This document shows positions 44,107-51,769 of a stretch of DNA of 64,000 bases, piece by piece. The DNA comes from UBA5364 sp050259235. GTDB taxonomy: Bacteria; Bacillota_I; Bacilli_A; RF39; UBA660. The notes under the pieces were generated by a model. The model ran no database searches and had not been told where the DNA came from. It was given only the letters and a program-made list of their open reading frames with translations. The first letter of the stretch is position 1; the number at the start of each line of letters is the position of its first letter. The stretch covers positions 124,001 to 188,000 of the forward strand of contig JBLNAG010000002.1 of the NCBI GenBank assembly GCA_050259235.1. The letters are read 5' to 3'. The position numbers were made by a program, and so were the translations under genes.

Positions 44107-45366
44107 ATGATGCTAAGGGAATTAACCAGAGAAGAATTTGCTAGTTTTGCAAAGAATTATAATGATTATTCGTTATATCAAACTAGCGAATATGCAGCTT
44201 TAATGAACCGACAATACTTCGAAACTATCTTTGTTGGAATGATAGATGATAATAATATTATGCTAGCTGCGACAATGATTTTAGTACAAAGATTAAAAGG
44301 ATTTAAATACGCATATGCTCCTAGAGGATTTTTATTAGATTATAATAATTTTGAATTACTTGAAAGATTTACCCATGATATTAAAAAATTTCTGGGTAGA
44401 AAAGATATTATAGCTATTAAAATATCACCCCTTATTATAAAATCAATTTACGATAAACATAAAAAATTAATCTATAATAATGGTAACTTCGATATTATTT
44501 TTGATAGATTAAAAAAATTAGATTACTATCATCTTGGATACAATAATTTCTTTGAAGCATTTAAACCACGCTTTGAAGCAATTATTGATACATCTTCTGG
44601 ATCTCCAATGACATTGTTTAAAAATGTTAAAAAGACCTTTAGAACTAAGATCCGTAATGCCGAAAATGAAGGAATCAAAATATATCGTGGTAGTGAAGGT
44701 GATTTAAATTATATATTTGAACAAACTAAAAATAAATATCCAAGAGGTTCAAAATATTTACAAGAGTGCTACTACCAATTTAATTCTAGCAATATGATTG
44801 ATTATTATTATGCTAAATTAGATACTAAGATATTTTTGCAACAAACACAAATAAAATATCAAAATCAAGAAGTAGAAACTTCACGTTTAAATAATGAAGT
44901 AATTAATCAAAGTGGTAAAAACTCTAATAAATTAATTACTCAAAAAATAATAGCTGATGGACTTCTAGAAAAATTAAAAAAACAATTAATTCTGGCTACT
45001 AATTACTTAAAAGAAACACCAGAAGGAATTGTTATTGCTAGTGCATTTGCTGTAAAACATCAAAGAGAAATATACATATTGATTGATGGATATAATGAAA
45101 GTTATAAGCAATTTAGTGCTAAACATTTATTGTTATGGAAACTAATCGAAAAGTATTCACTATTGGGTTATACAAAATTTAATCTTGGTGGTACAATAAG
45201 TCCTAATGCAAATGATGAAAGATATGATGGATTAAGAGAATTTAAACTTCATATGGGTGCTAATATTGTTGAATACATTGGCGATTTAGAATTAGTTACT
45301 AACAGTACTTTATACTTTATGTACAGACAAAAAGTTTCTTTAATGAAGATATTAAACACAAAGTGA
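44107..45366 (+). CDS. FemABX-family peptidoglycan aminoacyltransferase
   Basis: The 419-residue protein has the Fem fold: two GNAT-like domains (YQTSEYAALMNRQYFETIFVG...LAATMILVQRLKGFKYAYAPRGFLLDY and later YILIDGYNESYKQFSAKHLLLWKLIEKYSLLGYTKFNLGGTISPN) with a coiled-coil arm (~residues 240-290). The family adds amino acids from aminoacyl-tRNA to the peptidoglycan stem or lipid II. The substrate residue cannot be told. GGGAGTGAT precedes two adjacent ATGs. It is on the plus strand and ends in a terminator shared with the opposite gene. Confidence 0.9.
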   Translation: MMLRELTREEFASFAKNYNDYSLYQTSEYAALMNRQYFETIFVGMIDDNNIMLAATMILVQRLKGFKYAYAPRGFLLDYNNFELLERFTHDIKKFLGRKDIIAIKISPLIIKSIYDKHKKLIYNNGNFDIIFDRLKKLDYYHLGYNNFFEAFKPRFEAIIDTSSGSPMTLFKNVKKTFRTKIRNAENEGIKIYRGSEGDLNYIFEQTKNKYPRGSKYLQECYYQFNSSNMIDYYYAKLDTKIFLQQTQIKYQNQEVETSRLNNEVINQSGKNSNKLITQKIIADGLLEKLKKQLILATNYLKETPEGIVIASAFAVKHQREIYILIDGYNESYKQFSAKHLLLWKLIEKYSLLGYTKFNLGGTISPNANDERYDGLREFKLHMGANIVEYIGDLELVTNSTLYFMYRQKVSLMKILNTK

Positions 45367-45390
45367 TTCAAAATTGAATCACTTTTTTTA
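45359..45390. terminator. Bidirectional terminator between the FemABX gene and the EF-Tu domain gene
   Basis: AAGTGATTCA and TGAATCACTT arms with a four-base loop and T tracts on each strand side. Confidence 0.85.
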
Positions 45391-45792
45391 TCTTATTAAA
45401 TTTAATGAATCTCCACGTTGTATTTCATTTTTAGCAATATCACCTAGTAGTAATCCTACTTGATCACCCGCTTGAGCATAATTTAATGTTTTTCTAAACA
45501 TCTCTACCCCTAGAATAAGGACCTTTCTCTTTAGACCAGTTGAGCCATATAATTCAACAGTTTCATTTATTTCAACTAAGCCACTTTCAATTTTCCCTGT
45601 AACAACTGTTCCCTTACCAGTAATAGTAAAAATATCTTCAACTATCATTTTAAAATCATTAGCTCTATTAATACTTAATCTTTCATCTTCAGTTAAAACA
45701 TGTTGTTCAGTTACCTCTTCTTTTTTTCTTCGACCAAATAATATTATTCCTAATATAACAGCACCAACTATAGATATAACATATATTTCCAT
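45388..45792 (-). CDS. Membrane-anchored EF-Tu domain II-like protein
   Basis: The 134-residue protein has an N-terminal transmembrane helix (~residues 3-19), a basic-then-charged linker (FGRRKKEEVTEQHVLTEDE), then a stand-alone translation-factor domain II. EDIFTITGKGTVVTGKIESGLVEINETVEL...VEMFRKTLNYAQAGDQVGLLLGDIAKNEIQRGDSL runs parallel to EDVFTITGRGTVVTGRVERGQL...GVLLRGIAREDVERGQVL in the EF-Tu gene just upstream. The G domain and domain III are absent, so it cannot bind GTP. It has an AGAGGTG site and its own promoter behind the tuf terminator. Role unknown; a duplicated tuf fragment under selection is likely, as the frame is intact. Confidence 0.75.
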   Translation of the reverse strand: MEIYVISIVGAVILGIILFGRRKKEEVTEQHVLTEDERLSINRANDFKMIVEDIFTITGKGTVVTGKIESGLVEINETVELYGSTGLKRKVLILGVEMFRKTLNYAQAGDQVGLLLGDIAKNEIQRGDSLNLIR

Positions 45793-45813
45793 CTTAACAC
45801 CTCTATTATCCTA

Positions 45814-45822
45814 ATTATATCA
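45814..45822 (-). promoter_or_regulatory. Extended -10 promoter element after the tuf terminator
   Basis: TGATATAAT on the minus strand, one base after the seven-T tract of the tuf terminator. Confidence 0.6.
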
Positions 45823-45823
45823 C

Positions 45824-45850
45824 AAAAAAAGAATATCTTAAGATATTCTT
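45824..45850 (-). terminator. tuf terminator
   Basis: GAATATCTTAAGATATTC is a perfect 18-base palindrome at 45831-45848, followed by seven T on the minus strand. Confidence 0.85.
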
Positions 45851-45859
45851 TTAAAATTA

Positions 45860-47044
45860 TTATTTAATAATTTCTGAAACGTTTCCGTGACCTACTGTTC
45901 TACCGCCTTCACGAATAGAGAACTTAGTTCCATTTTCAACAGCGATAGGAGCAATTAATTCAACTATCATTTCAGTATTGTCACCTGGCATAACCATTTC
46001 CATACCTTCTGGTAATTCAATTACACCTGTAACATCTGTAGTACGGAAGTAGAATTGTGGACGATAGTTACTGAAGAATGGAGTATGTCTTCCACCTTCT
46101 TCTTTACTTAAGATATAAACTTGTGCTTTAAATCTCTTGTGTGGAGTAACTGTTCCTGGTTTAGCTAATACTTGACCACGTTCTACATCTTCACGAGCAA
46201 TACCTCTTAATAATACACCAGCATTGTCTCCTGCTTCAGCATAGTCTAATTGTTTACGGAACATTTCAATTCCTGTAACAACTGATTTCTTAGTATCTTT
46301 AATACCAACGATTTCAACTTCATCATTAAGTTTTAATTGACCACGTTCTACACGACCTGTAACAACTGTACCACGTCCTGTAATAGTGAATACGTCTTCA
46401 ATTGGCATTAAGAATGGTTTATCAGTATCTCTTGATGGTGTTTCAATCCAAGTATCAACAGCATCCATTAAATCAAGAATAGCTTGTTCATATTTAGCGT
46501 CTCCTTCAAGAGCTTTTAATGCTGATCCACGAATAATTGGAGTATTATCTCCATCATATCCATATGAACTTAATAATTCACGAATTTCCATTTCAACAAG
46601 ATCTAGTAATTCTTCATCATCAACCATATCACATTTATTCATAAATACAACCATACGAGGTACACCAACTTGACGTGCTAATAAAATATGTTCACGAGTT
46701 TGTGCCATAGGTCCATCTGTAGCAGCAATAACTAAGATAGCTCCATCCATTTGAGCAGCACCTGTAATCATGTTCTTGATATAGTCAGCATGCCCTGGAC
46801 AGTCAACGTGTGCATAATGTCTATTAGCAGTTGAATATTCTACGTGTGATGTATTAATTGTAATACCACGTTCTCTTTCTTCTGGAGCGTTGTCAATATG
46901 CGCATAATCAACGTATTCAGCAAATCCTTTCTTTGATAAAACATTTGTAATAGCTGCTGTTAAAGTTGTTTTACCATGGTCTACGTGTCCAATTGTACCA
47001 ATGTTAACATGTGGTTTTGAACGATCAAATTTTTGTTTTGCCAT
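45860..47044 (-). CDS. tuf: Elongation factor Tu
   Basis: EF-Tu delivers aminoacyl-tRNA to the ribosome. The 394-residue protein has G1 (GHVDHGKTTL), switch I (RERGITINTSHVEY), G3 (DCPGHADY), G4 (NKCDMVDD) and complete domains II and III (FRTTDVTGVIELPEGMEMVMPGDN). It is the last gene of the str cluster (rpsL, rpsG, fusA, tuf), preceded by its own promoter and AAGGAGG site. Confidence 0.99.
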   Translation of the reverse strand: MAKQKFDRSKPHVNIGTIGHVDHGKTTLTAAITNVLSKKGFAEYVDYAHIDNAPEERERGITINTSHVEYSTANRHYAHVDCPGHADYIKNMITGAAQMDGAILVIAATDGPMAQTREHILLARQVGVPRMVVFMNKCDMVDDEELLDLVEMEIRELLSSYGYDGDNTPIIRGSALKALEGDAKYEQAILDLMDAVDTWIETPSRDTDKPFLMPIEDVFTITGRGTVVTGRVERGQLKLNDEVEIVGIKDTKKSVVTGIEMFRKQLDYAEAGDNAGVLLRGIAREDVERGQVLAKPGTVTPHKRFKAQVYILSKEEGGRHTPFFSNYRPQFYFRTTDVTGVIELPEGMEMVMPGDNTEMIVELIAPIAVENGTKFSIREGGRTVGHGNVSEIIK

Positions 47045-47074
47045 TTTAATTTCCTCCTTATATTTATAATTTAT

Positions 47075-47103
47075 ATTTTATATTATTGGCAATAAAATAT
47101 CAA
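47075..47103 (-). promoter_or_regulatory. tuf promoter
   Basis: TTGATA (47103-47098), a 17-base spacer and TAAAAT (47080-47075) between fusA and tuf, which lets tuf be made in excess of the rest of the operon. Confidence 0.75.
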
Positions 47104-47112
47104 GCATTTTTA

Positions 47113-49185
47113 TTAATTTACACTATTTTTCTTGATAATTCCTTCAGCAATACTCTTAGGTACTTCTTCATAATGATCAAATGTAGGTGTAAATGTTCCT
47201 CGTCCTTGAGTATTTGAACGAAGACTTGTAGCATATCCAAACATTTCAGATAGTGGCATCATACAATCTATCGCAGTTGCGTTACCTCTAGGTTCTTGAC
47301 CCATTGGACGACCACGACGAGATGTAATATCTCCCATAACGTTTCCAAAATATTCTTCAGGAACTACAACTTGAACCTTCATAATAGGTTCTAATAAAAT
47401 TGGTTTACATTTATTCTTAGCTTCTTTTAAAGCCATACTAGCTGCAATCTTAAATGCCATTTCAGATGAGTCAACATCGTGGTAAGAACCATCAAATAAT
47501 GTTGCTTTAACATCTACCATTGGATAACCAGCCAAAACACCAGTCTTCATTGCTTCTTGTAAACCTTTATCTGTTACTGGAATGTATTCTCTTGGAACAA
47601 CCCCACCAACAACTGCATCAACGAACTCATAACCTTTTTCAGGATTTGGTTCAAATTTAACCCATACGTGACCATATTGTCCACGACCACCTGATTGTTT
47701 GATATATTTACCTTCACATTCAGCAGTAGCTGTTAATGTTTCACGATATGAAACTTGAGGTTTACCAACGTTTGCTTCTACGTTAAATTCTCTTCTCATT
47801 CTATCAACGATAATTTCAAGGTGTAGTTCTCCCATACCTGCAATTATTGTTTGACCTGTTTCATGATCAGTTGAAGCTCTAAATGTTGGGTCTTCTTCTG
47901 ATAATTTTTGTAATGCAATTGACATCTTATCTTGATCAGCTTTTGATTTTGGTTCAATAGCTAATTGAATAACTGGTTCAGGGAATACCATTGATTCAAG
48001 AATACAAGCTTTCTTTTCATCACATAATGTATCTCCTGTTGTAGTATTCTTAAGACCAATTGCTGCTGCTATATCTCCTGTATATACTTCAGGTATTTCA
48101 GTACGATTATTAGCATGCATTAAGATAATTCTACTAATTCTTTCTTTTTCATTTTTAGTAGCATTTAACACATAAGAACCACTACCTAGATGTCCAGAAT
48201 AAACTCTGAAGAATGTTAACTTACCAACAAATGGGTCAGTCATAACCTTAAATGCTAAAGCACTAAATGGTTCATTATCAGATGGATGTCTTTCGATTGG
48301 TTCACCTTTCATGTCAACACCTTTAATTGATTCAACATCAACAGGTGAAGGTAAATAATCAATTACTGCATCAAGTAATAATTTAACGCCTTTATTTCCT
48401 AGAGCTGTACCACAAAGTACTGGGAAGAATTCAACTTTTAAAGTTCCTTTACGGATAGCTTTTTTGATTAAATCTATTCCGATTTCTTCGCCTTCTAGGT
48501 ATTTCATCATTAAATCATCATCAAAGTCTACAATTGCTTCAATAAGTTCTATTCTTTTCTTTTCAACTAAATCAACTAAATTACTAGGTATTTCAATTTC
48601 AACTGATTGTTCATTTTCCTTACCATCGTATTGATATGCTTTTCTAGTGATTATGTCAATAATTCCATTGAATTCATCTTCAGCTCCAATAGGCCATTGA
48701 ATTGGCTTAGCATTTACACCAAGACGACTATCAATAGTTTTTAAACTGTATTCGAAGTTTGCACCCATTTTGTCCATCTTATTGCAGAAGATCATTCTAG
48801 GTACTTTGAATTCAGTAGCTTGTCGCCAAACTGTTTCTGTTTGTGGTTCAACACCAGCTTGTGCATCTAATAGTGCAACTGCACCATCTAGTACACGAAG
48901 TGATCTTGATACTTCAATTGTGAAATCCACATGTCCCGGAGTATCAATGATATTTAATCTATGATTTTTCCAAAATGCTGTGGTCGCAGCTGAAGTAATA
49001 GTTATCCCACGTTCTTGTTCTTGTTCCATCCAGTCCATTTGTGAAGCACCATCATGTGTTTCACCCATTTTATGGATTTTACCTGTATGATAAAGCACAC
49101 GTTCAGTACAAGTAGTTTTACCTGCATCAATATGTGCCATAATTCCAAAATTTCTAATTTTGTCTAAACTATATTCGCGAGCCAT
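47113..49185 (-). CDS. fusA: Elongation factor G
   Basis: The 690-residue GTPase drives translocation. It has MAHIDAGKTTCTERVLYHTGKIHKMGETHDGASQMDWMEQEQERGITITSAA, DTPGHVDFTIEV, NKMDKMGAN and the domain IV loop (SGGRGQYGHVWVKFEPN), as in normal EF-G. It lies 23 bases after rpsG. No resistance marker can be judged from sequence. Confidence 0.99.
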   Translation of the reverse strand: MAREYSLDKIRNFGIMAHIDAGKTTCTERVLYHTGKIHKMGETHDGASQMDWMEQEQERGITITSAATTAFWKNHRLNIIDTPGHVDFTIEVSRSLRVLDGAVALLDAQAGVEPQTETVWRQATEFKVPRMIFCNKMDKMGANFEYSLKTIDSRLGVNAKPIQWPIGAEDEFNGIIDIITRKAYQYDGKENEQSVEIEIPSNLVDLVEKKRIELIEAIVDFDDDLMMKYLEGEEIGIDLIKKAIRKGTLKVEFFPVLCGTALGNKGVKLLLDAVIDYLPSPVDVESIKGVDMKGEPIERHPSDNEPFSALAFKVMTDPFVGKLTFFRVYSGHLGSGSYVLNATKNEKERISRIILMHANNRTEIPEVYTGDIAAAIGLKNTTTGDTLCDEKKACILESMVFPEPVIQLAIEPKSKADQDKMSIALQKLSEEDPTFRASTDHETGQTIIAGMGELHLEIIVDRMRREFNVEANVGKPQVSYRETLTATAECEGKYIKQSGGRGQYGHVWVKFEPNPEKGYEFVDAVVGGVVPREYIPVTDKGLQEAMKTGVLAGYPMVDVKATLFDGSYHDVDSSEMAFKIAASMALKEAKNKCKPILLEPIMKVQVVVPEEYFGNVMGDITSRRGRPMGQEPRGNATAIDCMMPLSEMFGYATSLRSNTQGRGTFTPTFDHYEEVPKSIAEGIIKKNSVN

Positions 49186-49208
49186 ACCATTTTTTCCTTT
49201 CTACAATA

Positions 49209-49676
49209 TTACCAACGATAATGAGCAAATGCTTTATTAGCTTCTGCCATACGATGAGTATCTTCTCTTTTCTTAACTGCTGCACCTACACCATTAGATG
49301 CATCAATTAATTCATTAGCTAAATTTTCAGCCATTGAATGTCCGCCTCTTAATCTTGCATATTGAACTAACCATCTTAATCCTAATGCTTGACTACGATC
49401 ACTTCTAACTTCAATTGGTACTTGATAATTAGCTCCACCAACTCTACGAGATTTAACTTCTAAAGCTGGTTTTATATTTTCTAATGCTTTTTCAAAAACT
49501 TCTGTTGGTTCACTCTTAGTTTTTTCTTTGATGATATCAAAAGCTTCATATAAAATTGTTTGAGCTACGCCTTTTTTACCATCATACATTAAACGGTTAA
49601 TTAATTTTGTAACTAATTTAGAATTATACATTGGATCTACCAATACATCTCTTTTAGTTGCTCTTCTTTTTCTCAT
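49209..49676 (-). CDS. rpsG: 30S ribosomal protein S7
   Basis: The 155-residue primary 16S rRNA-binding protein of the 30S head begins RKRRATKRDVLVDPMYNSKLVTKLINRLM and has VKSRRVGGANYQVPIEV and GVGAAVKKREDTHRMAEANKAFAHYRW. In some bacteria S7 represses its operon. It lies 24 bases after rpsL with a good ribosome binding site (GGAGGAT). Confidence 0.99.
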   Translation of the reverse strand: MRKRRATKRDVLVDPMYNSKLVTKLINRLMYDGKKGVAQTILYEAFDIIKEKTKSEPTEVFEKALENIKPALEVKSRRVGGANYQVPIEVRSDRSQALGLRWLVQYARLRGGHSMAENLANELIDASNGVGAAVKKREDTHRMAEANKAFAHYRW

Positions 49677-49700
49677 ATTAATCCTCCTTTACTATTGTAA

Positions 49701-50111
49701 TTATTTAGGTCTTTTTGCACCATATTTTGAACGACCTTGACGACGTTTGTCAACTCCGGCAGTATCAAGTGTACCACGAATAATGTGATAACGAACCCCG
49801 ATTAAGTCTTTAACACGTCCACCACGAATCATTACTACGCTGTGTTCTTGTATATTATGTCCTTCTCCTGGGATATAAGCATCAACTTCACGTCCATTAC
49901 TTAATCTTACACGGGCATATTTACGAAGAGCAGAGTTAGGTTTCTTAGGGGTCTTAGTTCCAACACGAGTACAAACACCACGCTTTTGTGGAGCATTTAA
50001 TTGAGTTTGTTTCTTTTCTTTACTATTGTATCCTATTCCTAAAACTGGTGATTTACTTTTTCTAGTCTTATCACTTCTACGGCTTCTAACTAATTGATTG
50101 ATTGTTGGCAT
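49701..50111 (-). CDS. rpsL: 30S ribosomal protein S12
   Basis: The 136-residue decoding-site protein starts at MPTINQLVRSRRS at 50111, after GGAAGGAGG; an ATG eight codons up is not used. PKRGVCTRVGTKTPKKPNSALRKYARVRLSNGREVDAYIPGEGHNIQEHSVVMIRGGRVKDLIGVRYHIIRGTLDTAGV is standard. The Lys residues associated with streptomycin sensitivity (TPKKPNSALRK) are wild-type in appearance. It is the first gene of the operon. Confidence 0.99.
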   Translation of the reverse strand: MPTINQLVRSRRSDKTRKSKSPVLGIGYNSKEKKQTQLNAPQKRGVCTRVGTKTPKKPNSALRKYARVRLSNGREVDAYIPGEGHNIQEHSVVMIRGGRVKDLIGVRYHIIRGTLDTAGVDKRRQGRSKYGAKRPK

Positions 50112-50166
50112 ATTTTTCCTCCTTCCATTACACACATCCAGGTGTTTCTTTTTTAGCTTTAATTAA

Positions 50167-50185
50167 AGATTTACTAGGTAAATCT
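50167..50185 (-). other. Perfect hairpin in the rpsL leader
   Basis: AGATTTAC and GTAAATCT arms with a three-base loop lie between the promoter and the rpsL start. There is no strong T tract, so control by structure or protein binding is only a possibility. Confidence 0.4.
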
Positions 50186-50204
50186 ATAAATCAAATGCAT
50201 CAAT

Positions 50205-50234
50205 ATAATAACACCTTTATTATATGTTTGTCAA
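50205..50234 (-). promoter_or_regulatory. Promoter of the str operon
   Basis: TTGACA (50234-50229), an 18-base spacer and TATTAT (50210-50205), leaving a leader of about 90 bases before rpsL. Confidence 0.75.
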
Positions 50235-50247
50235 CTATTATTATACA

Positions 50248-50715
50248 CTATTTTTGATCATCATATCTTTCTATGTATCCTTTAGTAGTATATTTGTCTC
50301 CACATTTCAAATAAGGCTCATAAGATAAGCTATTATTTTCTTCTTTACGACACGCAACATAACCACTACAAACAATAACTTTATCTTTTATATCATTAAT
50401 TGTTCCTAGTAATCCTTCACTTTGCATTGAACTAACTTTTATCTTTAAGAAATCTGCTTCATCAGCATTATCGTTATATACTTTTTTAATATATTTCTTT
50501 GCACTAGCAACCATTTCTTTTTCAATTCCTGAATATGTCTTTTTTACAATAACGTTTTCATTTATATTGTTATTATTATTAATATTTTTAGATGGATTAT
50601 CAGCAAGTAAAAAAGAAAAGTTTTTTTGGATAAGGTAAATAGAAATCATAAGTGCTATACACAACAAAGCAACAAATAATAACATTACTCTAAGTCCCCA
50701 ACCTTCATTATTCAT
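50248..50715 (-). CDS. Single-pass membrane-anchored protein of unknown function
   Basis: The start is set at the ATG at 50715, where AGGGGG precedes it by six bases; longer frames overlap the upstream gene. The 155-residue product has one membrane helix (~10-30), an Asn-rich spacer, then an extracytoplasmic domain (~residues 60-155) with KKYIKKVYNDNADEADFLKIKVSSMQSEGLLGTINDIKDKVIVCSGYV and three Cys. It may be a secreted or surface-anchored factor, but I recognise no family. It lies 10 bases after the Nudix gene and probably shares its transcript. Confidence 0.55.
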   Translation of the reverse strand: MNNEGWGLRVMLLFVALLCIALMISIYLIQKNFSFLLADNPSKNINNNNNINENVIVKKTYSGIEKEMVASAKKYIKKVYNDNADEADFLKIKVSSMQSEGLLGTINDIKDKVIVCSGYVACRKEENNSLSYEPYLKCGDKYTTKGYIERYDDQK

Positions 50716-50725
50716 ATACATCCCC

Positions 50726-51397
50726 CTAAAACAAATCGATTTCTTTAATTGTATCCTTGAAACGATATAATTTTGCTGGTCTTCCATTAAAACCTGTATT
50801 TCGTTCATTAGTATCTTCAATTAAATTTAAATTAATAAATTTTTTACGGAAATTTCTTCGGTCTAATTCCTTCCCTAATATTTTTTCATATACCTTTTGA
50901 AGTTCTGGTAAAGTAAAGTCACTAGGAAATAGTATTTTTAATATATTACTATTAACAATTTTTCCTCGAAGAAATTCAGTAGCACTTTCAATGATTGACT
51001 CATGATCATAAGCAAGCTTTGGAATAGAATCAATATTAAACCATTTATTTTCAATACCAGGTCGATCTTCTGTCATTATTTCAATACTTTTACTATCTAC
51101 TAAACCAATATATGAGACGGCAATAACTCTCTTATCAGGATCACGATTCAGATTACTAAAGGTATGACACTGTTCAATATATACATTCGTTAATCCTGTT
51201 TTATCAATAATTGTATCAGTAATATTATCTTCTAAAGTTTCATCATTACTTACAGTATTACCAGGTAAAATCCAATATCCTTTATAAGGGTCACTTTTTT
51301 TTCTTGTTAATAAAATTTTTAGTTCGCCTTTATCTATTGTATATATGGTTATTAATGTTTCTATATCGCCGGCATTTTCTTTTGTAAAATTATTCAT
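50726..51397 (-). CDS. Nudix hydrolase with winged-helix C-terminal domain (NrtR-like)
   Basis: From the ATG at 51397 (AAAGGAG seven bases upstream) the protein has 223 residues. The Nudix-like N-terminal domain (~1-140) has a degenerate box (PGNTVSNDETLEDNITDTIIDKTGL), and the C-terminal winged helix (~145-223) ends LPELQKVYEKILGKELDRRNFRKKFINLNLIEDTNERNTGFNGRPAKLYRF, which matches NrtR/YjhB-type regulators of NAD or pentose metabolism. The Nudix part then senses ADP-ribose-like ligands. A perfect ATACGCGTAT palindrome overlaps its own start site, consistent with autoregulation. Which regulon it controls is unknown. Confidence 0.8.
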   Translation of the reverse strand: MNNFTKENAGDIETLITIYTIDKGELKILLTRKKSDPYKGYWILPGNTVSNDETLEDNITDTIIDKTGLTNVYIEQCHTFSNLNRDPDKRVIAVSYIGLVDSKSIEIMTEDRPGIENKWFNIDSIPKLAYDHESIIESATEFLRGKIVNSNILKILFPSDFTLPELQKVYEKILGKELDRRNFRKKFINLNLIEDTNERNTGFNGRPAKLYRFKDTIKEIDLF

Positions 51398-51419
51398 AAG
51401 ATTCTCCTTTGTGTTGCTC

Positions 51420-51458
51420 ATACGCGTATATTTTACTATATAATATATCTTTTGTCAA
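51420..51458 (-). promoter_or_regulatory. Promoter and putative operator of the Nudix regulator
   Basis: TTGACA (51458-51453), a 17-base spacer and TAAAAT (51435-51430), followed at once by the palindrome ATACGCGTAT (51429-51420) across the expected transcription start. Confidence 0.7.
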
Positions 51459-51480
51459 TCAAAGTAAGAATACTAAAATT

Positions 51481-51768
51481 CTACATATTATTTATTTTTC
51501 TTAATATAAAATACCTGCATTCATAAGAACAATTATCTTTTATATACTTTTCAGCATTTACGTAGTCATTTATCTGATTATATATTTTATTGTTTTTTTC
51601 ACAAAAGCCTTTTAATCTTAACTTACCATAAGCCCAATCACCAACAATATAGTCGTAAGGTTCAAAATAGTCAGTAATTTTCGGTACTACTGAATCTGTA
51701 TCAAAGCCTTCTTTATAGTCATTGATTAGTTCGTATTCTATTTCATTTGCAATTATTTTCTTTTTCAC
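51481..51768 (-). CDS. yutD: YutD-like protein (DUF1027)
   Basis: The probable start is a GTG at 51768 with AAAGGA upstream, giving 95 residues. EYELINDYKEGFDTDSVVPKITDYFEPYDYIVGDWAYGKLRLKGF matches DUF1027 (GDWGYGQLRLKGF). Two Cys occur in the C-terminal part (NCSYECRYFILRK). Function unknown; the family is found beside yunB and cell-envelope genes in Bacilli. Its start follows the stop of the upstream gene by one base. Confidence 0.85.
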   Translation of the reverse strand: MKKKIIANEIEYELINDYKEGFDTDSVVPKITDYFEPYDYIVGDWAYGKLRLKGFCEKNNKIYNQINDYVNAEKYIKDNCSYECRYFILRKINNM

Positions 51769-51769
51769 T

